A DNA stretch of 64,000 bases from an uncultured Azospirillum sp. (GCA_900539605.1 UQCS01000002.1:1-64000); one strand, 5' to 3'; counted from the first letter of the stretch, positions 22,449 through 33,286 are shown. Numbers and translations: made by a program. The notes: generated by a model from the sequence alone, not told the origin.

Positions 22449-24773
22449 TTACTCGCTCAAAACCGGCCGCACCGTGACCCGAACAGCCGTAAAGCGTCCT
22501 TTGTCGTCGACTGCTTTTAGCTCCCACTCCCCTTGTCCAAGCTCCGTTTCCAGGCTTTCTCCGACATTGCAATCCCCGATCAGCGTTCCATCCCGAAACC
22601 AGAAAATGCGCCGGGCGTCAGCATCGGCAGAAGCTTTCAGCAAAAGTTTTTCCCTGCCGCCGCGGGCCAGACCGGTCAACAAAACACTGCCGTCGGCCGG
22701 ATTTAATATTTGCGGTGCATTGCCGATGTGCGCGGTTTCGATCAAATCACAATCCTCACCGAATTCGGGCGGACGGCGCACCGCCACCCCTGCAGCACGA
22801 TACGCCGCCAACACATCCGACGGCCAAAACTCAAAACTTTTCATCACTGTCCGCGGCGGCCGGTGACGGCAGGCCCTTTTTCCGGTAACGCGATCAACCG
22901 GAACCCGCCGTGATACGTTCGAAACCTTAATCCGGGTCACTCCGGGAATAAAATAGGACTTGATCGTTTCCTGACAATCGGCATCGGCGATGTCACCGGT
23001 GGAACGGCAAACATCCGTTTGTGACAGATTAAGTCCCGCGGGTGAGATATCATCTCCGTTTATTCCCAAATTTTTGGCAAGACTGCGGACAATTTTGAAA
23101 AACAGCGGTGCGGCAGCGTCTTGTCCCGTCAAAGCCGGATTCGGCCGCCCGTCAAAATTGCCCAACCATACCACCACCACATAATCACCGGCTACACCCG
23201 CTGCCCAGGCATCGCGATAACCAAACGACGTTCCGGTTTTCCAATATACTTTATAAAGGTCATGCACCGCGGCAAAAGCATAATAATCCCGATCCGCCGG
23301 AGGATTATGCCTTAACATATCCATAGTTAGAAAAGCCGCCTCGGGACTGAGCAGCAGCTTTCCGTCGTCTGTCTGAGCTTCCCTGCTCCATCTCAGTTTG
23401 CGAAAACGGCCGCCGCTCGCCAGCATTGCATACATCTCTGCCACATTTTCCATCGTTAGTTCATAACCGCCCAACGCCAGTGCCAGACCATAAAAATCGG
23501 CGTTTTTCAATCTCTTAATTTTGCTTTTTTTCAGCAACATATAATATTTTTCAATTCCGATTTTCAAAAGCAATTCCACTGCCGGAACATTGCGACTTTT
23601 CACCAGCGCCGAAGTAGCATCCATCATTCCGTAAAACCGGCGATCATAATTTTCGGGCATATAATTAGCAAAATTGCGCGGTACGTCCTTCAAACGGCTG
23701 TGGGGATGAATAAGCCCCTGTTCCAGCGCCAGAGCATAAATAAACGGCTTCATCACGGAACCCGGCGATCGAAAAGCCCGCGTACCGTCTACCTGGCCGT
23801 TAATCGCCGCATTAAAAAAACCAGCCGACCCCACTTTAGCCAACACGCTCATATCCCGACGGTTAACAATCAGTGCCGCCGCGTTGTCAATGCCGTATTT
23901 TTTGCTTGCTTTAACATACCGCGAGACAATATCCTCCGTCATTTGCTGATAATTGAGGTCAATTGTAGCGAACACGCTGCCGCGCCGCTGCTTTTTAAGC
24001 TGTTGTACTAGATGCGGCGCCGCAAACGGCCGGTGAAGGCTGACTGCCGGCGGCATGGCAGCCGATTTACCGTCATCGCCGTATTCTTTTTGCCATATTT
24101 TTGCCAGTCTTTGATAAGCTCGTACGGCTTCGCTTTTGCCGTCATGACGGCCCAGCCCTCTTTTTGAAGGATTTTGCGGAATAACCGTCAATGTCATGAT
24201 CTGATCGCGATTCAGCTTTTCAGGAACGGTTTCAAAATAAATTTGCGCGGCGGCAGCAATGCCTTCAATATTCATGCCATAGGGCGCCAAATTAAAATAG
24301 GCTTCCAGAATTTCCTGCTTGGAATAGAACATTTCAATCTGCAATGCACGCAAAATCTGTTCAAATTTACCGCTGAGAGTTGACGAATCGATGCCATACA
24401 CCATTCGGGCCAGCTGCATCGTAATTGTCGATGCCCCCTGTTTGCGTGCACCAGCCAGCATCAGCAACGCCGATTTAACCGTCCGCAGCGGATTTACCCC
24501 GAAATGAAAAAAGAAATAACGATCTTCATAAAGCAACAACGCTTTTACCGCTTCCGGCGGAATTTGCCGGTAAGAAACACGCAACCGGTATTTGTCGTCC
24601 ATACTGAGTCCCAAATGCAGCAAACGACCGTTACAATCATAGACAGCCGTGGAATAAGTATATTTTTCCAACAGTTCCGGCCGCGGCACCGCTACATAAA
24701 GGGCAGCGGCAACAACCACTGTTACAACTGCCCCCAGCAATATCTTCCGAAGAATTTGCTTATGGTTCCACAT
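22449..24773 (-). CDS. pbpC: Penicillin-binding protein 1C
   Basis: A bifunctional class A PBP of 774 residues. ATG 24773 is chosen because it places the single membrane anchor (residues about 8-28) at the N-terminus and overlaps the upstream stop by 14 nt. The glycosyltransferase domain has YEDRYFFFHFGVNPLRTVKSAL and GASTITMQLARM. The transpeptidase domain has SPGSVMKPF (active-site Ser), SRNVPAVELL and KTGTSFGY. The C-terminus has the BiPBP_C beta domain (INPADGS..-like LNPADGSVLL). It builds or repairs peptidoglycan in the periplasm. It follows the alpha-2-macroglobulin gene, the standard pbpC-yfhM partnership, in the reverse of the usual wording but the same transcript. Confidence 0.95.
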   Translation of the reverse strand: MWNHKQILRKILLGAVVTVVVAAALYVAVPRPELLEKYTYSTAVYDCNGRLLHLGLSMDDKYRLRVSYRQIPPEAVKALLLYEDRYFFFHFGVNPLRTVKSALLMLAGARKQGASTITMQLARMVYGIDSSTLSGKFEQILRALQIEMFYSKQEILEAYFNLAPYGMNIEGIAAAAQIYFETVPEKLNRDQIMTLTVIPQNPSKRGLGRHDGKSEAVRAYQRLAKIWQKEYGDDGKSAAMPPAVSLHRPFAAPHLVQQLKKQRRGSVFATIDLNYQQMTEDIVSRYVKASKKYGIDNAAALIVNRRDMSVLAKVGSAGFFNAAINGQVDGTRAFRSPGSVMKPFIYALALEQGLIHPHSRLKDVPRNFANYMPENYDRRFYGMMDATSALVKSRNVPAVELLLKIGIEKYYMLLKKSKIKRLKNADFYGLALALGGYELTMENVAEMYAMLASGGRFRKLRWSREAQTDDGKLLLSPEAAFLTMDMLRHNPPADRDYYAFAAVHDLYKVYWKTGTSFGYRDAWAAGVAGDYVVVVWLGNFDGRPNPALTGQDAAAPLFFKIVRSLAKNLGINGDDISPAGLNLSQTDVCRSTGDIADADCQETIKSYFIPGVTRIKVSNVSRRVPVDRVTGKRACRHRPPRTVMKSFEFWPSDVLAAYRAAGVAVRRPPEFGEDCDLIETAHIGNAPQILNPADGSVLLTGLARGGREKLLLKASADADARRIFWFRDGTLIGDCNVGESLETELGQGEWELKAVDDKGRFTAVRVTVRPVLSE

Positions 24774-27700
24774 TGATCCGGTCTGCTTTGGAGTTCGCAC
24801 GCACGGCCGGATCATATAAAGCCTCGGCAACCACAGACGGTACAACAAAACTTCCCCGTGCAATCACTTTGGTTTTATAAGTCACTGTTTTGGCCGACGG
24901 TGACGCCGTCAGATACACCAGCGCCCGATCCTCACGCAGTTCATAGTTATCCGTTTCTCCCCTAAGCGAGTTTTGCACCATCTCCAAGCATCCGGGTATC
25001 AAATCAACGATCGCTACATCGTTAATATACTTGCCGTTTTGGCTGCGGATTTCCAAAACCACCGTAATTTCATCGCCAATTTCAGCTTTTTGCAAGCGCT
25101 CACCGTCTTTGTTAAGATAGGTCTTGCTGATTTCCAGCCCTTGCAAAAGCGGCTTGTCAATCGGGTCTTTCAAAAAGCCGTTTTCGCTGATCACATAGTA
25201 AAACGGTCGGTCGGAAGCAACTTCCAATTCTTTGACCGAAGCATCCAGCGAAAAACGGGCAAAACCTTTTCCCTGATACTTTACACCGTTAAACAAAATA
25301 TCATTATCAGTATCGCGGCGTCCGACCGCATTCAATGCCAACAACGCATTTCCGGCCGAAGCAGTGGTAAAGTTGCCCTGCTTTAACGGTTTCAGCAACG
25401 CCTCAATACTCTCCTGCTCCAGGCTTTTGAGATCATCGGGAAAATGAACCGCCGTCAGATAAATATAGCGGGCATCTTTTATCGCATTCCGTCCGGTTTC
25501 ATAATAACCGGTCAGTTGCCGCGCTTTGACGTCGTTTTGCAGCAGTTTATAAGAAGCGGCCAAATAAACCGATGCCAGCGAAGAACGCGCCTGAGAAGAA
25601 TCCGGCAATCGGAGATACCGTTCAATTTGTGTCAGATATCCCGAGGTCATTTCCCCGTTTAACGTCAACAAATAAGCCGCATAAGCCGGATTGTCATCCA
25701 TGTCTCCCAGTACAGGACGCGCGGCCACATTGCGCGCATACTGCAACGCTTTGTTCAGCAACGAAGCCGGAACCTCAAGGTTGTTTTTGCGTGCCGAAAG
25801 CAAAAAATGCAGAGCATAGAGGCTGTCATACTCTCTGGCCTGCGCCCACTCGGAAGACCAGGCTTTAAAACTCCCCTCCAGCGTTTGCCGTTCCGTCAAC
25901 TTGGCCAAAACGTCGTCATAAAGCGCGTAGATATCCACGTCTTTCAACAATTCCGGCTTGTTAAAGAATATTTCCATTGCCGGAAACACCTTACTGACCG
26001 ACTGTTCGGTGCAAAAATGCGGAAAGGCGTTCAAGAATGTCAGCAACCCTTGTGTCAGCACCAACGGCGAAGCCGATGCAACAACTTCCTGAGAACGATA
26101 TTCTTCAAACATCGGCCGCACAAAATCTTTCAGCTTCAGGCGACCGGCGGCAAACCCCATTTTATTCTCAGAAACAAACGAACTTGCCGGACGTATCCCC
26201 ACTTCGTAAGAAATCCGGGACGACTGATCGCTGTTATCACGGTTGGCCGCGCTGAACACCAGCGGCACCGATCCCAGACGTTCACCGCTCTTAACCTTAA
26301 AATGCGCTTGCCCTTCTTCTCCATAAGCCAACTTCAGAATCTGAACGTCGTTGCCGATAACTTCCAGTCCCTGCCCCGCCATCAGACGCACTTCCACCGG
26401 AATCGCCGGTGAATTCTCCGTCATGTTGGCAACACTGACGGCAGCGTCGAAAACATCTCCCGGCGAAACGTTATAAGCGCCGGAAGGAACCAGCGCGAAG
26501 TCTCCGCGCACAGCCGTCTGCCGTTCCGCTTCTCCCATCCGCTGTTCGGAAACACCGACCGCCATAATTTTAATTTCGCCGTTAAAGTTTTCGGGAACCT
26601 GATAAGTGTAAGTCCGGGGTGTCGTTTCAACCGGCACAATTCCGCTCCAGAAAACCACCGGACGGTTCTGCTTGCGGGCAAACGGATTAACCCGCAAATC
26701 GGGTTTAGCACCCATTTCCACATCGCCGCCGATTCCTTTCAAATAACGTACGATTTTGATATCGGGCAAAATCAGGTCAAGAATTTGCGAAGTCACCACC
26801 TGCAGCGCTTTCTTTTGGATAAAATAGTTCAACGGCTGCGGCATTTGGTAACGGGCCACTTGTAAAATACCGGTATTGACACCGTAAATGATCACTTCGC
26901 CCGGATAATCCGCCTGATATTCAATCGTCAGTTCGCGTCCGGGTTTTACCGTTGCCGGTGCATTCAGACCGATCCTGAGGCGGCGTGCCGCTTTGTTGAT
27001 CGAAAACGGAACCACGGCATAACTCAGCGGTGAAACGAAAATCTTGTCGGAATCGAGACTCCGGATCCACGAAACATTGATGTAAGCGTTCCCCTCTATT
27101 CCCTGCGGCAGTTCAATCTCCTGCGTCGTGGACGAGGTCTCGGATTTGAACCATTTGTAAGCATACACTTTTTCCCGTTCAATCGTGATCAGTCCATAAC
27201 CGGAATACGGCGCCGATATTTGCATCTGAATCTGCTCGCCGTCGTTATATTCGCTGCGATTCAGCTTAATCTCCAGCCCGGCTTCAGTATCGACAGCATA
27301 AGTCGAATTCGTGTCTCCGGTCACGCTGTAATCGATCCGCATCACAATATTTCCGTCCGCATCTTCCGCCTGCAAGTAATAGTCGCCCGGTACTTCGGTA
27401 TTGAGGATATAGCTGCTGCCACCGGCATCAATCGAAAAATCCTCGCTTTTGAGTTTCTTTTCTACCGGAACCGCTTTGTAACGATAGGTACGGTCCGGCA
27501 TCTGAACCAGACTGGAAACATATTCGCGCTGATACAGACTCAGTTTCAAATTATTGAGGGCAATCGGCTGCAGAGAGGAATCAACTGCCACCAACTGCAG
27601 CTGACGAACCGAAGACTTGTAGATATAGTTCAAGGCACCGTCGTCCTTAAAACCGACCAGATAGGCATTCGGTGACACCAGTATTCCCGCCGATGCCGAC

Positions 27701-30285
27701 ACACCGCGGCCTCCGGTCAGTTCCAACCCGTCAACGTTGATATTCAAACGATAAGTTCCTTCAGTATATTCATTAAGGTCAATCGACAGTGAAGCTTGGC
27801 CGTCGGCATCGGTTTCAACCTCGGGAAGCGTTTTTTGGTAACTTGCCAGACCAGCTCCCTCGACACGTAACGGATCACGAAAATGATAGCCCTCAAATTC
27901 CTTAAACGAGAAAGAAGCCGGAACCAGCGTATAATTTCCCTTTACCTTATGACCCGACGCCGGATTGCCATAAAGGTTCTGCAGATCGACCGTTGCCCGC
28001 ACATCTTTCTTCCGGTACCAGCCTTTGACCGGCGCGTCTTTCAGCTTGAGTTTTATCCGCATTGTATCGGGCATAAATTCCTGAACGCTGAAACTGACCG
28101 AAGCCACAGGATAATATTCGTTATTTCCGCGAATTTGCCGAAGATTAAGGCTGTAACGCCCCAACCCTGCCGTTTGCGGAACCGGATATTTGTATTCTAT
28201 CAGGCCAAATTTGTCGGGCCAGACTTTTTTCTCGGCCACTTTATCATCGTTTTGATTGCGAATTTCCAAACTCATCGGCAGATTCTGCGGTATACTGAGA
28301 TCTTTTTGCCGGACGATCAGCCCGAAATAAGCTTCTTCGCCGGGACGGTAGATTCCGCGGTCGGAAAAACCATAAGCGGAAACAATATCTTTGGGCATAT
28401 AATAATCATCATAAACGCCGCCGACGTCAAAACGCGAAACATCGGTACGGCGATCGTAACGATTGACCGGCAAATAAGAAAGGTCCCCCTGTCGGCTTAC
28501 TTTATAAACAACTGCCTGCTTGTCATTGCGAAATGCCGAAAAATCGGGAATTTCCGTAAAACCCTGCGCATCGGTATATCCGGAAACGACCGGGCGTCCG
28601 TTTTTGCCCAACACTTCTACCAACGCACCTTCAACCGGCCCTTCGCCGGCAATCGAAGAAACCAAAACCGCATGCGTGCCGTCAGCATTGTCTTTGACAA
28701 TAATGCCCAGGTCGGTAATAACGATCAGTCGCGAGTCTTCCGCGGTTGTAGCCGATTGACGCAAGCTTCCGCTCACCTTAACCAGAAAAATGCCTTTTTT
28801 GTCCTGAAAATATTCACCGAGGTCAAGTGACGAATAAACCTGATCTGCCGGATGCTGCAAATTAATGCTCAATTCTTTTTCAAAAACTTCGGCAATGTTG
28901 TCTTCGTTAAAACTGTAACGGTTAATAAAATAAGGCGTCGCAAAATTGCCGCCGGTCTGAGTCACCAGATGATTGAGGTTGTCGGAAGCAATCCGCGCCA
29001 CTTTGACTTTCAGCTTATCTGCCCCGCGCGAAACCAACGGCAGATTCTTATCACTTTTAAGCGGAAGAACCGCACCGTCAAAAGCTATTCCGGCTTCAAC
29101 CGGGTATGCCGGCGCCGGAAGGAAGTAAACTTCGTCGCTTCCGAGCTTATACCCTTCTTCGGAACGGATATTCCGCTTAATCAGCACGACCAGACAACGC
29201 GGTTCACCACTGTAATCATACCGGAAATTATATGTCTTAGCTGCCTTTTGTCCCGAATCGATCCGATTCAATTTTAATTTCGAAAAGGCCGAAACAAATG
29301 CTGTTTTCTCGTTCTCTTTCTTTTTGGCCAGCTTTGATTGCAAATTGCCGCAATAGCTTTCATCACTGACATACAACTCAATATTGGCCTTTGTTTCTTC
29401 GCTGCTGACCGCGGTCGAAAACTCTGTCAGCAAAATCTGCTCCGGCCGGTTTTCTTTTTGCTCATTGCGAACTATACGACTGTCTATCGACGTCACTTTG
29501 AAAAAATCGGAAATTCCCGGCACCGAAACCACCGCCCGTACCACAGTCTGCAATTTGTGATCGTTATAGGCGTTGGCAACCTTACCTACTTCGATATTGA
29601 TAAAATCGGCGTCTTTCTTTATCGTCACCGGAGAAGACATTACATGCAGCTTGTGATCTTGGTCAGTCAGATTATAAGTGAAATCATATTTTTCGCCGTT
29701 GTCCGAATAAACCCGGATTTGTTTCTGAAGATCTTTGGTTTGCAGCGGATAGGTAAAGGAAAAAGTAGCCACCGCATGTTTAGAACGCACATCTTGGGGC
29801 GATTCGTAAAATTCCTTATTTTCCGTTGTTGCCCGAAAGTTGGGGGCTTGGAAAGAAAAAGTCCGGTCTTTTAAAACAATCCCGTCGCTCAGAATGCTGT
29901 CGGCAATCCTTACCGTATATTCGGCAGCGGGAATCCAATCGGCGGAAGGCGTCAGCCGCAAAGCGCGGTCGTTGAGCAAAGACCAGCTGCCCTTAACCGG
30001 CGGATTAACCGTTAACCCCCGGTTCAATTCTTCTCCGCTCAACCCCAGCTTAAACGCTGCATCACTGAAATAGGCTTCAACCGTATCCACGACAACCCCG
30101 TCATCACGAACAGTCGTATACATCGGACTTGAAACCGAATGTATGGAAACCTCTGTCGGCTGTTTTTCGTGCAGAGTGTAACTTTTAGGCGTTAAGTACA
30201 AATAAACGGCGCCGGCAGACAAACCCAGAAAGGCGGTTGCGGCTCCGATAATTAAAAAAATTTTTGATGAAAAAAGCTTTTCCAT
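24760..30285 (-). CDS. Bacterial alpha-2-macroglobulin (YfhM-like)
   Basis: An 1841-residue protein anchored by one N-terminal helix (residues about 8-28); there is no lipobox, unlike E. coli YfhM. Macroglobulin MG1-MG domains follow, including YSFNEDN..., RGIYRPGEEAYFGLIVRQKDL (the conserved DRGIYRPGE motif) and a bait region. The thioester motif is intact as CTEQ at Cys1425 (codon 26011-26013), so the protein should trap proteases covalently. It ends with an alpha-alpha toroid and a receptor-like domain. It acts in the periplasm with PBP1C, guarding against host or competitor proteases. A start with AAGGAAA upstream is good. pbpC overlaps its end by 14 nt. Confidence 0.95.
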   Translation of the reverse strand: MEKLFSSKIFLIIGAATAFLGLSAGAVYLYLTPKSYTLHEKQPTEVSIHSVSSPMYTTVRDDGVVVDTVEAYFSDAAFKLGLSGEELNRGLTVNPPVKGSWSLLNDRALRLTPSADWIPAAEYTVRIADSILSDGIVLKDRTFSFQAPNFRATTENKEFYESPQDVRSKHAVATFSFTYPLQTKDLQKQIRVYSDNGEKYDFTYNLTDQDHKLHVMSSPVTIKKDADFINIEVGKVANAYNDHKLQTVVRAVVSVPGISDFFKVTSIDSRIVRNEQKENRPEQILLTEFSTAVSSEETKANIELYVSDESYCGNLQSKLAKKKENEKTAFVSAFSKLKLNRIDSGQKAAKTYNFRYDYSGEPRCLVVLIKRNIRSEEGYKLGSDEVYFLPAPAYPVEAGIAFDGAVLPLKSDKNLPLVSRGADKLKVKVARIASDNLNHLVTQTGGNFATPYFINRYSFNEDNIAEVFEKELSINLQHPADQVYSSLDLGEYFQDKKGIFLVKVSGSLRQSATTAEDSRLIVITDLGIIVKDNADGTHAVLVSSIAGEGPVEGALVEVLGKNGRPVVSGYTDAQGFTEIPDFSAFRNDKQAVVYKVSRQGDLSYLPVNRYDRRTDVSRFDVGGVYDDYYMPKDIVSAYGFSDRGIYRPGEEAYFGLIVRQKDLSIPQNLPMSLEIRNQNDDKVAEKKVWPDKFGLIEYKYPVPQTAGLGRYSLNLRQIRGNNEYYPVASVSFSVQEFMPDTMRIKLKLKDAPVKGWYRKKDVRATVDLQNLYGNPASGHKVKGNYTLVPASFSFKEFEGYHFRDPLRVEGAGLASYQKTLPEVETDADGQASLSIDLNEYTEGTYRLNINVDGLELTGGRGVSASAGILVSPNAYLVGFKDDGALNYIYKSSVRQLQLVAVDSSLQPIALNNLKLSLYQREYVSSLVQMPDRTYRYKAVPVEKKLKSEDFSIDAGGSSYILNTEVPGDYYLQAEDADGNIVMRIDYSVTGDTNSTYAVDTEAGLEIKLNRSEYNDGEQIQMQISAPYSGYGLITIEREKVYAYKWFKSETSSTTQEIELPQGIEGNAYINVSWIRSLDSDKIFVSPLSYAVVPFSINKAARRLRIGLNAPATVKPGRELTIEYQADYPGEVIIYGVNTGILQVARYQMPQPLNYFIQKKALQVVTSQILDLILPDIKIVRYLKGIGGDVEMGAKPDLRVNPFARKQNRPVVFWSGIVPVETTPRTYTYQVPENFNGEIKIMAVGVSEQRMGEAERQTAVRGDFALVPSGAYNVSPGDVFDAAVSVANMTENSPAIPVEVRLMAGQGLEVIGNDVQILKLAYGEEGQAHFKVKSGERLGSVPLVFSAANRDNSDQSSRISYEVGIRPASSFVSENKMGFAAGRLKLKDFVRPMFEEYRSQEVVASASPLVLTQGLLTFLNAFPHFCTEQSVSKVFPAMEIFFNKPELLKDVDIYALYDDVLAKLTERQTLEGSFKAWSSEWAQAREYDSLYALHFLLSARKNNLEVPASLLNKALQYARNVAARPVLGDMDDNPAYAAYLLTLNGEMTSGYLTQIERYLRLPDSSQARSSLASVYLAASYKLLQNDVKARQLTGYYETGRNAIKDARYIYLTAVHFPDDLKSLEQESIEALLKPLKQGNFTTASAGNALLALNAVGRRDTDNDILFNGVKYQGKGFARFSLDASVKELEVASDRPFYYVISENGFLKDPIDKPLLQGLEISKTYLNKDGERLQKAEIGDEITVVLEIRSQNGKYINDVAIVDLIPGCLEMVQNSLRGETDNYELREDRALVYLTASPSAKTVTYKTKVIARGSFVVPSVVAEALYDPAVRANSKADRINVEP

Positions 30286-30391
30286 GACAGGTTTCCTTAC
30301 AGTTGGCTGACCCTGTCATAATACACCTGCCATCCGGCGTGGCAAATAAATTATTGCACTTATTTACAATACTTACCGGCTCTTCGCCTTT

Positions 30392-30952
30392 TTACAAATA
30401 AGGAGTTAAATCGAACACCGCCGTATTTTCCCACACCGGCTGCTGCTCAAATACCGGCAGTTCCGGCGACAGCTTATGCAAACGCAGCATCACCGCCCGC
30501 ATAAAGTTCCCATGACTGAAAACGACCACATTACGCTTACGCAGCTTTCGTAAACGGGTCAACATATCATCAACCCGTGACAACATTTGGTTGAAGGATT
30601 CGGCATCGCGTCCGTCAACATAATCGGGATCGTTACGGGCAAAATACGCTTCCACCCACGGAAGCCTTTCTTCCTGAGTGGTATTGTTACAATGTTCTGC
30701 ATCCAAAAATGAAAACTCCTGCACCGGCCAAATTTCAACCGATGTCTCAGGATATTTTTCCAACAACGGCGCCGCTGTCTGCTGCGTACGCACAAACGGC
30801 GAAACAACAATCAGATCCGGTTGGAAGTTCAGCTTTTCGGCAAGAGCCAGCGCCTGTTTTTTCCCGTCTTCCGACAATACGGCACCGCCGTGACTCGAGG
30901 TTCGGGCACCGGCATTGCTGACACTTTCCGCATGTCGGATCATATATATCAT
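30392..30952 (-). CDS. Histidine phosphatase family protein
   Basis: A 186-residue phosphoglycerate-mutase-like phosphatase. It has the RHAES form of the RHG motif at residues 6-10 (catalytic His7), SPFVRTQQTAAPLL with the second Arg, and VFSHGNFMRA with the second His. Substrate cannot be told from sequence; candidates are sugar phosphates or phosphoprotein. It lies between galE and the macroglobulin gene on the same strand, with about 70-106 nt gaps. Confidence 0.88.
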   Translation of the reverse strand: MIYMIRHAESVSNAGARTSSHGGAVLSEDGKKQALALAEKLNFQPDLIVVSPFVRTQQTAAPLLEKYPETSVEIWPVQEFSFLDAEHCNNTTQEERLPWVEAYFARNDPDYVDGRDAESFNQMLSRVDDMLTRLRKLRKRNVVVFSHGNFMRAVMLRLHKLSPELPVFEQQPVWENTAVFDLTPYL

Positions 30953-31020
30953 TGTTGGTTCCTCCCTTTAATGCTTCTGAAGCGTTTTCATTCCATCCGT
31001 CTGTCGTTCAGGCGCCGTTT

Positions 31021-31974
31021 TCAGGCCAGTTCGGTACGTACAATATCTTCAATGGAAGTGTAGACCGGTTTCCACCCCAACTCGGTTTCGGCTTTGCGGT
31101 TAGAAGCAACCAACACTGCCGGATCTCCCGGGCGCCGCGATGCATACCGCACCGGAAGCAGCTTACCGGTTACCTTCTCCGTCGCCGCCACCACTTCCTG
31201 CACCGTCACACCGTTGGTCGTCCCCAAATTGAAGACCGCGGAGGGCTTGCCTTCGAGCAGACGTTTAATAGCCAGCACATGGGCCGCCGCCAGATCGGAT
31301 ACATGCACATAGTCCCGCACGCAGGTCCCGTCACGGGTTTCATAGTCATTGCCGAAAATCTGCAGGCATTCGCGTTTGCCATCTACAACTTCGCGAATAA
31401 TCGGCAGCAGATTTTGCGGGTTGCGGTCACGGCCTTTAATTGCACCGCCGGCATCATAACCGGCCGCATTGAAGTAACGCAGCGCAGTATATTTTATTCC
31501 CCGCAACCGGTCATACCATTCCATCAGACGTTCCATTTCAACTTTGGTAAAACCATAGAAATTGATCGGATTAAGCAGATGCGTCTCATCAATCGGCAAA
31601 TATTCCGGCATGCCGTAAACCGCCGCCGAGGAAGAAAAGACCAACACCCGTATCCCACTTTTGGCCATCGCATTCAAAATATTAACCGCCCCGATCAGAT
31701 TGTTTTCGGCGTAAAGTTCGGGGTTGTCCATCGATTCTCCCACCGCTTTTTTGGCAGCCAGATGAACGACGGCATCAAATCCGCCTTCCATTACCGTTTT
31801 GAGCTTCGGATAATCGAGGATATTACCTTCGACAAAGCCGGCATCGGGGAACAGGTTAATTTTGTGACCGCTTGAAAGATCGTCATAAACCACCGTTTGT
31901 GCACCCTGATCCAAAAGTTCTTTAACAACATGAGAACCGATATAACCTGCCCCGCCGATCACCAAAACTTTCAT
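31021..31974 (-). CDS. galE: UDP-glucose 4-epimerase
   Basis: A 317-residue extended short-chain dehydrogenase. ATG 31974 begins MKVLVIGGAGYIGSH, the NAD-binding GxxGxxG. AAGGA lies about 13 nt upstream. SSAAVYG gives the catalytic Ser, and NFYGFTK gives the YxxxK Tyr/Lys pair. The 'YFNAAG' motif is present. It interconverts UDP-glucose and UDP-galactose (or the GlcNAc forms) for surface glycans. It starts 4 nt after the ugd stop, so the two are one operon. Confidence 0.94.
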   Translation of the reverse strand: MKVLVIGGAGYIGSHVVKELLDQGAQTVVYDDLSSGHKINLFPDAGFVEGNILDYPKLKTVMEGGFDAVVHLAAKKAVGESMDNPELYAENNLIGAVNILNAMAKSGIRVLVFSSSAAVYGMPEYLPIDETHLLNPINFYGFTKVEMERLMEWYDRLRGIKYTALRYFNAAGYDAGGAIKGRDRNPQNLLPIIREVVDGKRECLQIFGNDYETRDGTCVRDYVHVSDLAAAHVLAIKRLLEGKPSAVFNLGTTNGVTVQEVVAATEKVTGKLLPVRYASRRPGDPAVLVASNRKAETELGWKPVYTSIEDIVRTELA

Positions 31975-31978
31975 TTGC

Positions 31979-33286
31979 TTATTTCCTTTGTCCGATACAC
32001 TGATACTCAAAACCGGCCTGTTTAACAGCATCGGCACTGAGCATATTGCGCAGATCGACGATCTTGGCACAGTTCATAATTTTTGCCAACCGCCCGAGAT
32101 CAAGTGTACGGAAATCTTCCCATTCGGTCAAAATTACCGCGACGTCCGCCCCCGTGCAGGCTTCTTCCGCATCATTGGCATAAGATACCGTATTGTTCAG
32201 AATAGATTTGGCATTACTCAGCGCTTTGGGATCATATACCATGATATTGCGGGAATACTTAATCATTTCCTTGATAATATCAATGGCCGGAGATTCGCGG
32301 CAGTCATCGGTTCCGCCTTTGAACGCCAACCCGAGAACGGCAATCTTTCCTTCCGGATGTTCTTTTATCGCCTCAATGACACGTTGGCCCATTTTCACCT
32401 TACGGTTATCATTTTCGGCAATTGTCGTTTCAATCAGATTGAGATGCGACCCGAATTTTTTCCCCATTTGCGCCATCGCGTTGGTATCTTTCGGAAAACA
32501 CGATCCGCCGTAGCCGGGCCCCGGGTTGAGGAATTTTTTGCCGATGCGGGAATCCAACCCCATCCCCTTCGCCACTTCGCGGATATCAGCCCCGGAGCAC
32601 TCGCAGAAATCCGCCATTTCGTTAACATAATGAATTTTCATTGCCAAAAAAGCGTTGGATGCATATTTTATGGTTTCAGAAGAACGGCGTTTAACACACA
32701 AAAACTCGCTTTTCCCTTCAAAAGGACGATACAATTCCAGCATCACGCCGCGCGCTTTTTCGCTGTCGGTGCCGATCACAATCCGATCCGGATTGAAAAA
32801 ATCGTGAATTGCAAAACCTTCCCGCAGGAATTCGGGCAGAGAAACCACATCAAAATCGGCCTTTGGATTGACTCTGGCAATGATTTGTTCAATCTCGTCA
32901 CCGGTACCGACCGGAACCGTCGATTTGGTTGCCACAACCGTATAGCCATCCAAATATCCGGCCAACTCTTCGGCAGCTGCATAAATATATTTAAGATCGG
33001 CTTCCTTTGTCACCGGATGCGGCGGTGTTCCGACCGCCAGCATGACAATATCTGCTCCTTTCACCGCTGTTTCCATATCGGTGGTAAACGAAAGCGCGCC
33101 GGCTGCAACGTTCTTGCGAAACAATTCTTCCATTCCATCTTCATATAAAGTCAACTCCCCCCGGTTGAGTTTGTCGATCTTATCCGCCAGTTTGTCAACG
33201 CAAACGACGCGGTTACCCAGTTCGGCAAGGCCGACCCCGGTTGGCAGTCCAACATATCCGGTTCCGATAATAGCAACTTTCTTCAT
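31979..33286 (-). CDS. ugd: UDP-glucose 6-dehydrogenase
   Basis: A 435-residue enzyme of the UDP-glucose/GDP-mannose dehydrogenase family. It has an N-terminal NAD site GTGYVGLPTGVGLAELG, the catalytic Cys in GPGYGGSCFPKD, and a C-terminal NAD-like domain with VLGLAFKGGTDDCRESPA. It oxidises UDP-glucose to UDP-glucuronate for capsule or LPS. galE follows by 4 nt, forming a UDP-sugar operon. UDP-N-acetyl sugar dehydrogenases are close relatives, so the substrate is likely but not certain. Confidence 0.9.
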   Translation of the reverse strand: MKKVAIIGTGYVGLPTGVGLAELGNRVVCVDKLADKIDKLNRGELTLYEDGMEELFRKNVAAGALSFTTDMETAVKGADIVMLAVGTPPHPVTKEADLKYIYAAAEELAGYLDGYTVVATKSTVPVGTGDEIEQIIARVNPKADFDVVSLPEFLREGFAIHDFFNPDRIVIGTDSEKARGVMLELYRPFEGKSEFLCVKRRSSETIKYASNAFLAMKIHYVNEMADFCECSGADIREVAKGMGLDSRIGKKFLNPGPGYGGSCFPKDTNAMAQMGKKFGSHLNLIETTIAENDNRKVKMGQRVIEAIKEHPEGKIAVLGLAFKGGTDDCRESPAIDIIKEMIKYSRNIMVYDPKALSNAKSILNNTVSYANDAEEACTGADVAVILTEWEDFRTLDLGRLAKIMNCAKIVDLRNMLSADAVKQAGFEYQCIGQRK

